Below, in pieces: positions 47,381 to 53,726 of a stretch of DNA of 64,000 bases. Within the stretch, counting starts at the first letter, position 1. The number at the start of each line of letters is the position of its first letter. The translations under genes were made by a program, and so were the position numbers. This DNA is from Deinococcus piscis (GTDB lineage: Bacteria; Deinococcota; Deinococci; Deinococcales; Deinococcaceae). The DNA is taken from the NCBI RefSeq assembly GCF_014653275.1, contig NZ_BNAL01000010.1, positions 9,356 to 73,355 of the forward strand, given 5' to 3'. The notes beneath the pieces are model-generated. The model searched no databases, was not told the origin of the DNA, and was given only the letters and a program-made list of their open reading frames with translations.

Positions 47381-47750
47381 AATTTCTTCTCCTTGGGATA
47401 CTGAATCCCGAACATAAGGGCGGTCACTTAGGTCAAGTCGCTCGCTCCCCCACGAGACCACTCGGTCTAAGACGAGGCTCACCTTAGTTCGAGTGGTCTT
47501 ACGTTCCACTTACCTCCACGGCCTGGAAAGCGGTTCCAGTTCATGAGCTTGCCTTGCTGCTCTTCACACCCTGGCCAGCGCCAAACTGCCCACCAGCAAG
47601 GCTTTTTATGTCTTTTCGCCGTCAAGAGTGAGGAGCCCGGCAGTTCATACTTGGTTTTGGTTCCTTCCAGCTTAACCGTCAGAAGAACGGAAGAGACGCT
47701 GCCCGAGCCCCTCTCCCCCGTTCAGCGAAGATGCGGACCATCAAAGCAAA
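47381..47750 (-). promoter_or_regulatory. Upstream region of the envelope locus
   Basis: Gene-free stretch. Near the start codon there is a small hairpin, GGGAT/ATCCC (47395-47409), just upstream of the ribosome-binding site. A 17-bp stem with one mismatch spans 47455-47499. Further up are T-rich segments and TTGACG and TTGACC hexamers, but none is paired with a convincing -10 at normal spacing. The long leader and structures contrast with the leaderless genes nearby. Confidence 0.45.
47455..47499 (-). repeat. 17-bp hairpin in the envelope-locus leader
   Basis: AGACCACTCGGTCTAAG (47455-47471) pairs with CTTAGTTCGAGTGGTCT (47483-47499), with one T-T mismatch and one G-U pair, around an 11-nt loop. 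It lies 75-119 nt upstream of the ATG. It may be an operator or an RNA structure. Confidence 0.65.
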
Positions 47751-47773
47751 CGCCCCCAGCCAGGCCGGGGGCG
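47751..47773 (-). terminator. Hairpin downstream of carA
   Basis: CGCCCCC and GGGGGCG are exact complements around 9 nt, followed on the minus strand by TTTGCTTTG. It is 45 nt after the carA stop. Confidence 0.6.
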
Positions 47774-47818
47774 ATGTTGGGACAGCAGATGACTTGGCTC
47801 AGGCCAATGGACAAGGGC

Positions 47819-49009
47819 TCAGAGGCCCAGGTCGCCGGTGCGGCTGCGCTCGACAGGGAGGCCGCTGGCACCATCAAAAGCATCTATTTCCTCAATGAAA
47901 CGGTCAAAGAGGTAGCGGCTGTCGTGCGGCCCAGGAGCTGACTCGGGGTGGTACTGCACGCTGAACACCGGGTAGCGGGTATGCGCCATGCCTTCGAGCG
48001 TCTGGTCATTGAGGTTGATGTGGGTCGGCACAAACTGACCGGCGGGAATAGAGTCAATATCCACCGCATAGCCGTGATTCTGGCTGGTGATTTCTACATT
48101 GCCGGTCAGCAGGTTCTTCACCGGCTGGTTGCCGCCCCGGTGACCGAATTTCATCTTGAAGGTCTGGCCGCCTGCGCCCAGTGCCAGAATCTGGTGGCCC
48201 AGGCAGATGCCAAACGTAGGCAGCAGGCCCATCATTTCCCAGGCGGTGCGGTGGGCGTAGGTGAGCGCGGCAGGGTCGCCAGGTCCATTGCTCAGAAACA
48301 GTCCGTGCGGCCCCAGCTCCATAATCTCGGCGGCGCTGGTGTGAGCAGGCACCACAATCGGCTCAATGCCTACTTCAGCCAGGCGCTTGATGATGGTGTG
48401 CTTGATGCCGAAATCCACCAGCACCACGCGCTTGCCTTCGCGCAGGGTGGGATAGGCATAGGGCAGCTCGGTGGTCACCTCGGCGGCCATGTCCAGGCCA
48501 TCGCGGTCACGGTGGTCGCGGGCGCGGGCCACCAACGCCGCTTCTTCTTCGGGCGAGAACTCGCCGTAAGGGTCTGTGGGATGGGTGAACGAGCGGTGGG
48601 CAATGACGCCTTTGACCACGCCCCCGGAGCGCAGGCGGCGGACCAGGGCGCGGGTATCAATCCCCTGAATACTGACCACACCGTAGCGCTGCATGAATTC
48701 TTCCAGGCCCTGCTCGGCGCGGTGGCTGGAATAGTCGTGCGAGAATTCACGGCCAATAAAACCGCGCACAAAGGGCCGGTTGGATTCCATGTCGTAGATC
48801 GCCACGCCATAGTTGCCGACATGCGGATAGGTCATGGTGACGATCTGGCCCGCGTAGCTGGGGTCGGTCAGGATTTCTTGGTAGCCGGTCATGGACGTGT
48901 TGAAGACCACTTCGCCCACTGTCTCGCCCCGGTGTCCGAAAGCGTAGCCCCGGTACACGGTGCCGTCGGCCAGGGCCAGCAGGGCGCGTTCTTTTCTGAT
49001 CATGCTCAT
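47819..49009 (-). CDS. carA: Carbamoyl-phosphate synthase small subunit
   Basis: Glutamine amidotransferase subunit that supplies ammonia to CarB for carbamoyl phosphate (arginine and pyrimidine synthesis). The 396 residues have the N-terminal CPSase_sm domain ([34 protein letters not shown]) and a class I amidotransferase domain with nucleophile Cys in [13 protein letters not shown] and the His-Glu pair in [16 protein letters not shown] 49009 is set by GGAGG 5 nt upstream. carB is not adjacent. A -10-like TAAGCT lies about 80 nt upstream of the start, so this gene has a leader. Confidence 0.97.
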   Translation of the reverse strand: MSMIRKERALLALADGTVYRGYAFGHRGETVGEVVFNTSMTGYQEILTDPSYAGQIVTMTYPHVGNYGVAIYDMESNRPFVRGFIGREFSHDYSSHRAEQGLEEFMQRYGVVSIQGIDTRALVRRLRSGGVVKGVIAHRSFTHPTDPYGEFSPEEEAALVARARDHRDRDGLDMAAEVTTELPYAYPTLREGKRVVLVDFGIKHTIIKRLAEVGIEPIVVPAHTSAAEIMELGPHGLFLSNGPGDPAALTYAHRTAWEMMGLLPTFGICLGHQILALGAGGQTFKMKFGHRGGNQPVKNLLTGNVEITSQNHGYAVDIDSIPAGQFVPTHINLNDQTLEGMAHTRYPVFSVQYHPESAPGPHDSRYLFDRFIEEIDAFDGASGLPVERSRTGDLGL

Positions 49010-49132
49010 ACGAACCTCCATTCGCGCCTCACTGGACGCAATTCATGGTGGAGCCCCGGACGAAGCCCAAAACTCGTTCGCCAGCTTAGCATTCTCGCCC
49101 CCGAACACACCGGCCTCCGGGCAGCATTCTGC

Positions 49133-49588
49133 TCATGCTGGAAGGGTCATGTGCCAAGCCAGGGCCTCTTCCAGCCAGCCGGTGGCCACCGCGTGGCGGA
49201 CCTGGGGCGTCAGCGGGAGCCGCTGCGCCAGTTCCTGCGGCAGCACGCGCCTGTAGCCCTGGTGCGCCCAGAATCCACCTTCATCCGCCGAAAAAAGGAA
49301 CACGTCCTGGTCTCCACGTGCCCGCAGCAGCGCGTAGGCTTCGGCCAGCAGCAGGGCCGACCAGCCGCGCCCCCGGTACCCAGCCTGCACCGTAAAAGAA
49401 CGCAGCAAGCTTGCGCCGCCGCCATGCTCCATGCCCAGAACGGCAGCGGGGCGGCCATCCACCTCGCCCAGCAGGTAGGTGACCTCGCCCGCCAGCGTGA
49501 CGGATGAGGTGTACATCTCGGCCTGTTCTAGAAGCGTCAAAATGGCTGGCAAGTCACCCGAATCGGCGCGGCGGATGGTCAGGGTCAT
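49133..49588 (-). CDS. GNAT-family N-acetyltransferase
   Basis: A 151-residue acetyltransferase. The core is AAVLGMEHGGGASLLRSFTV, then VQAGYRGRGWSALLLAEAYA (acetyl-CoA loop) and FLFSADEGGFWAHQGYRRV. It resembles amino-acid or ArgA-like small GNATs, but the substrate is unknown. ATG 49588 gives the expected TIRRADSGDLPAIL start; the longer frame would cross the terminator of the neighbouring gene. GATACT lies 7 nt upstream. Confidence 0.85.
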   Translation of the reverse strand: MTLTIRRADSGDLPAILTLLEQAEMYTSSVTLAGEVTYLLGEVDGRPAAVLGMEHGGGASLLRSFTVQAGYRGRGWSALLLAEAYALLRARGDQDVFLFSADEGGFWAHQGYRRVLPQELAQRLPLTPQVRHAVATGWLEEALAWHMTLPA

Positions 49589-49595
49589 GTGGGGC

Positions 49596-49601
49596 AGTAT
49601 C
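49596..49601 (-). promoter_or_regulatory. -10-like hexamer of the GNAT gene
   Basis: GATACT on the minus strand (one mismatch to TATACT) ends 7 nt before ATG 49588. Confidence 0.4.
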
Positions 49602-49626
49602 CCGGAGAGGAGCGCAGCAGGGCAAC

Positions 49627-49651
49627 AAAAAAACCAGCCCGTAGGCTGGCT
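49627..49651 (-). terminator. Rho-independent terminator of the barrel-like protein gene
   Basis: On the minus strand CCAGCC-TACG-GGCTGG is followed by seven T residues. It lies 18 nt after the stop codon at 49667. Confidence 0.9.
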
Positions 49652-49666
49652 CTGGTCAAACAAGGC

Positions 49667-50104
49667 TTAGTTCAGGCGGAAGTTGAGGCCCACGCGGCCA
49701 TGCAGGGCCACATTGGTCGCGCCGCTGTTCAGGGTCACTTTGGGGCCCACTTCAGCGAACACGCGGGCGTTCTGGTTCACCACGAAGTCGGTGCCCACGA
49801 AAGCGCGGGGAGCCACAGACACACCACCGGCGAAGCCTACGCCTACACCAGCGCCGTAGTAAGGAACGAAGCCATTGCCTACAGGGTTACGGTCCACGCG
49901 GTTCAGGTAATCCACACCCGCACCGATGCCGCCGTTCTCAAAGCCCACACCCACGCGGTAAGCGCTGTCGGCATCAATGTCAGTCTGATAGTGCACGCCT
50001 ACACCCAGGCCGGTGCCGGTGTGAACGCCGCCATAGGTGGCAGCGGAAGCGTTGGTGGCAAAAGCGCCACCCAGGATAGTCAGAGCAATCAGAGTCTTCT
50101 TCAT
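49667..50104 (-). CDS. Small Gly-rich outer-membrane-barrel-like protein
   Basis: A 145-residue protein with signal peptide MKKTLIALTILGGAFATNASA. The mature chain is short alternating strands rich in Gly, Val and Tyr (GTGLGVGVHYQTDIDADSAY, RVGVGFENGGIGAGVDYLNR), consistent with an 8-strand barrel. It ends GLNFRLN, similar to the ends of two DUF11 proteins in the nearby envelope locus. ATG 50104 is set by TAGGAT 7 nt upstream; a longer frame to 50125 is open but not needed. Confidence 0.75.
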   Translation of the reverse strand: MKKTLIALTILGGAFATNASAATYGGVHTGTGLGVGVHYQTDIDADSAYRVGVGFENGGIGAGVDYLNRVDRNPVGNGFVPYYGAGVGVGFAGGVSVAPRAFVGTDFVVNQNARVFAEVGPKVTLNSGATNVALHGRVGLNFRLN

Positions 50105-50111
50105 GCCTGGC

Positions 50112-50117
50112 ATCCTA
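50112..50117 (-). promoter_or_regulatory. -10 hexamer, leaderless barrel-like protein gene
   Basis: TAGGAT on the minus strand ends 7 nt before ATG 50104. Confidence 0.55.
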
Positions 50118-50238
50118 ACCCACAAACCTGATGGGGAAATTTACACAGCCCCCGCTCAGCCTTCAGGCGGGCTTTAGAGAAGTTCGGGGCAGACAGCCGT
50201 CAGGATTGTGTCTACCGGTGCCGCACAGAGGCAAGCGC

Positions 50239-50244
50239 TATGCT
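50239..50244 (+). promoter_or_regulatory. -10 hexamer, leaderless S4-zapE unit
   Basis: TATGCT is followed by 7 nt and then ATG 50252. Confidence 0.6.
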
Positions 50245-50251
50245 GCCCGCC

Positions 50252-50956
50252 ATGAGCATGACGAACAAGGAATTGCAGGCGCTCGTCGCCAAAGCGCGTG
50301 GTGGACGGGTGGTCCGCACGGGCTTTGTAGACGGCGGTAGCCTGGACCGGCGGCTGTTGGACGACCCTGAACTCGGCTACCGCCTGGCCGGGGGCTTTCC
50401 TGACGCCCGACTGGTGATGCTGACCCTGTACCCGGCGCACATTCCCGAAGTCGAAAGTGGAGTGCATGTGCTGAGCATCACTCCGCTGGGGGGCGTGCCC
50501 TGGGATGAGCAGGACCTGCGCGTGCAACTGGGCCGCCTGGACCTGGGCGAAGAGGCACTGGGCGACATTCGCGAAGTGCGCGGCAGCTTTCAGGTGGCAG
50601 CAAGCAGCAAGGCCGCCTCTGTCCTGCTGGCCCTGAGCGATCTGGGTGGCCGCGAGGTGACCGTAGAAGAGGTCGGAGAGACAGCGGGCAAGGGCAGCAA
50701 GCTGCGCGAAGTGGTGGTGCCCTCTATGCGTGCCGACGTGGTGGGTGCCAAAGGCTTTGGGGTCAGCCGGGCCTACTTTCAGCAGGGCATCAGCGGCGGC
50801 AAGGTGCGGCTCAACGGCCAGCCAGTGCGTGCCGGGAGCGAGGTGCGCGAGGGCGACAGCCTCAGTGCCGAGGGCCTGGGCCGGATTGATTTCCGGCGGG
50901 TGCTGAACGAAACCCGGCGCGGCAACTACAAGGTGGAGTTGGAAGTCCACCGCTGA
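50252..50956 (+). CDS. S4-domain RNA-binding protein (YlmH-like)
   Basis: A 234-residue protein. The N-terminal and middle parts match the YlmH/photosystem II S4-like architecture: GFVDGGSLDRRLLDDPELGY, LTLYPAHIPE, and REVRGSFQVAASSKAASVLLALSDLGGRE split over the central fold. The C-terminal S4 domain is clear: VSRAYFQQGISGGKVRLNGQ, then VREGDSLSAEGLGRIDF. YlmH-type proteins act in ribosome rescue or near the septum. ATG 50252 follows from the -10 spacing. It overlaps the zapE start by one nucleotide. Confidence 0.85.
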   Translation: MSMTNKELQALVAKARGGRVVRTGFVDGGSLDRRLLDDPELGYRLAGGFPDARLVMLTLYPAHIPEVESGVHVLSITPLGGVPWDEQDLRVQLGRLDLGEEALGDIREVRGSFQVAASSKAASVLLALSDLGGREVTVEEVGETAGKGSKLREVVVPSMRADVVGAKGFGVSRAYFQQGISGGKVRLNGQPVRAGSEVREGDSLSAEGLGRIDFRRVLNETRRGNYKVELEVHR

Positions 50957-52011
50957 TGACGGCTTCTTTTCCGGGCCATGACCCTGGCGGGATTGACCTG
51001 CGCTCCCGCCAGCCCACCCTAGACCGCAGCCGCCTGCTTGACACCCTGGTGCCCAGCGCCCGCTTTGCCCAGACGCGGTTTGAAACCTACCGGCCCAACC
51101 CGGAATTTCCCTCGCAGGAGGCGGCCCGCCAGAGCCTGCAACAGTTCCTGGAGCCGCAGCCCCCCAAAAAGACCGGCATCTGGCCTTTTCAGAAGGTGGT
51201 CAAGCCTGCCGGGCGCGGCCTGTATCTGGACGGCGGCTTTGGCGTGGGCAAAACCCACCTGCTCGCCAGCACCTACTACGCGGCGCGGGAACGCAACCCG
51301 GGCAGCCGGGTCGCCCTGATGAGCTTTCAGGACCTGATGTACCTGATCGGCGCGCTGAAAATGCCGCAGGCCATAGAGGCGCTGCGCGGCTACGACCTGC
51401 TCCTGATTGACGAATTCGAGCTGGATGACCCCGGCAATACCCACATGGCCAACACGCTGCTCGAAGCGCTGATTCCGGCGGGCGTGAATGTGGTCGCCAC
51501 GTCCAACACGGCCCCTGGTGCCCTGGGCGAGGGCCGCTTTTCCACCACCGACTTTCAGCGGCAAATCGAAGCGATTGCAGGACAGTTTCAGTCGCAGCGT
51601 GTGGACGGCCCGGACTACCGCCACCGGGGCACCGCACCGGAGCAGCCGCTCAGCGAGGCAGAATTCAGCCAGTGGCTGTCTCGCCAGCCGCGTGAATCCC
51701 TGAGCGTCATCACGGCGGATGAACTGGACGGTCACCTGACAGTGGTGCATCCCAGTCAGTTTGCGGCGCTGCTGGAAGGGGTACAGGCAGTGGCGGTCAC
51801 GGGCCTGCACCCGCTCAGCGACCAGAATTCGGCGCTGCGCCTGGTCCACTTCATAGACAAGGTGTACGACATGGGCCTGCACGCGGCCTTTACCGGGACC
51901 TCGCTGGACACCCTGTTCGACGAGAGCTACCGCCACGGCGCCTTTGCCAAAAAATACAGCCGCTGCCTCTCGCGCCTCTCGGAGCTGCTGAGCGAGGCGC
52001 GCCAGGGCTGA
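50956..52011 (+). CDS. zapE: ZapE/AFG1-like ATPase
   Basis: AAA-type ATPase associated with cell division (ZapE, Z-ring) or AFG1-type protein quality control, 351 residues. Walker A is DGGFGVGKTHLL (about 92-103), Walker B is YDLLLIDEFELDD (about 146-158), sensor region VVATSNTAPGAL, and the C-terminal part has LVHFIDKVYDMG and YSRCLSRLSELL, which are diagnostic of ZapE. Its ATG shares the A of the preceding TGA, so the S4 gene and zapE are coupled. ftsZ is not in the window. Confidence 0.92.
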   Translation: MTASFPGHDPGGIDLRSRQPTLDRSRLLDTLVPSARFAQTRFETYRPNPEFPSQEAARQSLQQFLEPQPPKKTGIWPFQKVVKPAGRGLYLDGGFGVGKTHLLASTYYAARERNPGSRVALMSFQDLMYLIGALKMPQAIEALRGYDLLLIDEFELDDPGNTHMANTLLEALIPAGVNVVATSNTAPGALGEGRFSTTDFQRQIEAIAGQFQSQRVDGPDYRHRGTAPEQPLSEAEFSQWLSRQPRESLSVITADELDGHLTVVHPSQFAALLEGVQAVAVTGLHPLSDQNSALRLVHFIDKVYDMGLHAAFTGTSLDTLFDESYRHGAFAKKYSRCLSRLSELLSEARQG

Positions 52012-52041
52012 ACTCTGCACCGTACAGAAGAATCTTATAGA

Positions 52042-52073
52042 AGAGCGGCGACCCTGCCTGGGGCCACCGCTCT
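52042..52073. terminator. Bidirectional hairpin between zapE and the aminotransferase
   Basis: AGAGCGG and CCGCTCT are exact complements; ACCC and GGGG add inner pairs. It lies between two convergent genes. Confidence 0.65.
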
Positions 52074-52090
52074 TTGCTGCATCTGAGGTC

Positions 52091-53344
52091 TCAGAGCGCC
52101 GAGCGCAGGGTCGCTCCCAGCGCCGCAATCCCGGCCTCAATCTGGGCAGGGGCCGCGTTGCTGTAGCTCAGGCGCATGGTATTGGCCCCGCCCCCCTGGG
52201 CATAAAAGGGGCTCCCCGGCACATAGGCCACCCGGTTCTCCACAGCGCGGGGCAGCAGCGCTACGGTGTCCATGCCTTCGGGCAGCGTGACCCACAGGAA
52301 CATGCCCCCTTCGGGCTCGGTGAACTGCACCCCCTGCGGGAAGTGCTCGCGCAGACCAGCCAGCATCAGGGCAGCCCGCTCACCGTAGGCCACGCGCACG
52401 CGCTCAATCTGGCGGGGCAGCACGTCCTGCACCAGTTCAGCCACGATCATCTGGGTGAGGGTCGGGGTGTGCAGGTCAGCGCCCTGCTTGGCCTGTACCA
52501 GCTTGTCGGTGATGGGCGCGGCGGCCTGCACCCAGGCGTCGCGCAGACCCGGCACCAGGGTTTTGGAGAAGCTGGAGCAATAGATGATATGGCTGCGGTC
52601 AGGGTCGCCGCAGCGCTCCAGGCTCAGGCTGTACAGGCTGGGCAGCTCCTCGCCCACGAAGCGCAGCTTGCCGTAGGGGTCGTCTTCAATCACCAGGACG
52701 CCGTACTCACCGCTCAGCTCCACCAGTCGGCGGCGGCGCTCCAGGCTCAGGGTGCGCCCGGTAGGATTCTGGAAGTTGGGGATGGCATACAGCAGTTTGG
52801 GCACTTGCCCTTTGCGGCGCTGCGCTTTGAGCAACTCTTCCAGGGCGTCTACATCAATGCCGTACTCGTCGGTGGGCATTTCCAGATACTGCGGGCCGTA
52901 GGGCTGAAAGGATTGCAGGGCTCCCAAATAGGTCGGAGCTTCGACCAGCACCAGGTCACCTTCATTGATCAGCACCTTGCCCAGCAGGTCCAGCGCCTGC
53001 TGACTGCCCGTCGTGATCTGTACATGCGCTGGGGTCAGTCCCGGCGTCTGGGCGGCGATCCACTCACGCAGCGGCAGGTGCCCCTCGGTGGTGCCATACT
53101 GCACGGCAGCCGGGCCGTAGCGCTCCAGAGCGGCATTGGCCGCCCGCTGGATGTCACCTAGAGGAAACAGTTCCGGGGCGGGCAGACCACCACCAAAGTT
53201 GATGATGTCAGGCTGCTGCGTCAGCTTGAGCAGTTCGCGGATGGTACTGGCCTTCATCCGGCGGGCACGGTCACTAAGCAGGGCCGCAAAATCCAGAGCG
53301 GCAGGCTCCAGCGACTGCACGGCAGACGTCTGAGTTGTGGTCAT
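52091..53344 (-). CDS. PLP-dependent aminotransferase, fold type I (LysN/MocR-like)
   Basis: Aminotransferase of 417 residues resembling LysN/2-aminoadipate and other broad-specificity class I enzymes. There is no N-terminal GntR domain, so it is not a full MocR regulator. NFGGGLPAPELFPLGDI lies near the N-terminus, then YGTTEGHLPLREWIA, ITTGSQQALDLLGKVL, YAIPNFQNPTGRTLS, DDPYGKLRF, and the PLP lysine in YCSSFSKTLVPGLRDAW (about residue 260). The C-terminal GGMFLWVTLPEG is conserved. TAGCAT lies 7 nt before ATG 53344, which favours this start over GTG 53353. Confidence 0.93.
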   Translation of the reverse strand: MTTTQTSAVQSLEPAALDFAALLSDRARRMKASTIRELLKLTQQPDIINFGGGLPAPELFPLGDIQRAANAALERYGPAAVQYGTTEGHLPLREWIAAQTPGLTPAHVQITTGSQQALDLLGKVLINEGDLVLVEAPTYLGALQSFQPYGPQYLEMPTDEYGIDVDALEELLKAQRRKGQVPKLLYAIPNFQNPTGRTLSLERRRRLVELSGEYGVLVIEDDPYGKLRFVGEELPSLYSLSLERCGDPDRSHIIYCSSFSKTLVPGLRDAWVQAAAPITDKLVQAKQGADLHTPTLTQMIVAELVQDVLPRQIERVRVAYGERAALMLAGLREHFPQGVQFTEPEGGMFLWVTLPEGMDTVALLPRAVENRVAYVPGSPFYAQGGGANTMRLSYSNAAPAQIEAGIAALGATLRSAL

Positions 53345-53351
53345 AAGGCCC

Positions 53352-53357
53352 ATGCTA
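53352..53357 (-). promoter_or_regulatory. -10 hexamer, leaderless aminotransferase transcript
   Basis: TAGCAT on the minus strand ends 7 nt before ATG 53344; it overlaps the alternative upstream start codon, which would then not be transcribed. Confidence 0.55.
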
Positions 53358-53726
53358 GCGCAGGAGACCGGCCTTCAGCGGGTCGGGCCAGGGGGCCAGC
53401 ACCATGCGGGCGAGTGTGTGAACACGGTAAGAGCATTCGCGGCATAATGAAGCTCTGGTGAACAGAATCTGCTTGCAAAATGTGTTTTCTGTAAATACTC
53501 CTGCTAAGCACAGTGATAGTTGGCGTCAAGCCGTGCTGCACTTCCCAGGATGCCTGGCCCCAACCGCCCGGCCTGGAGAGTGCCCACTGCCTTCTCAGAG
53601 CGTCCTTGCTGCTTTCCCCTCTGCAGCTGGGACACCCGCTTCTGATACAGCCGCGCCGCACCTCTCCAACGCCCCCTCATCTATCCCCTACGCCCCTTTT
53701 CGTCCTCGCTCACTTCCGGTGATTTC
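53358..53726 (+). promoter_or_regulatory. Upstream region of the GGDEF-EAL-like gene
   Basis: No gene is visible in this 370-nt stretch. An AT-rich patch at about 53445-53515 contains GCATAATG, TTGCAA and TGTAAATACT, the likely promoter area for the plus-strand sensor gene, which would give a leader of about 220 nt. The last 140 nt are strikingly pyrimidine-rich on the plus strand and lack a Shine-Dalgarno before ATG 53727. Confidence 0.4.
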
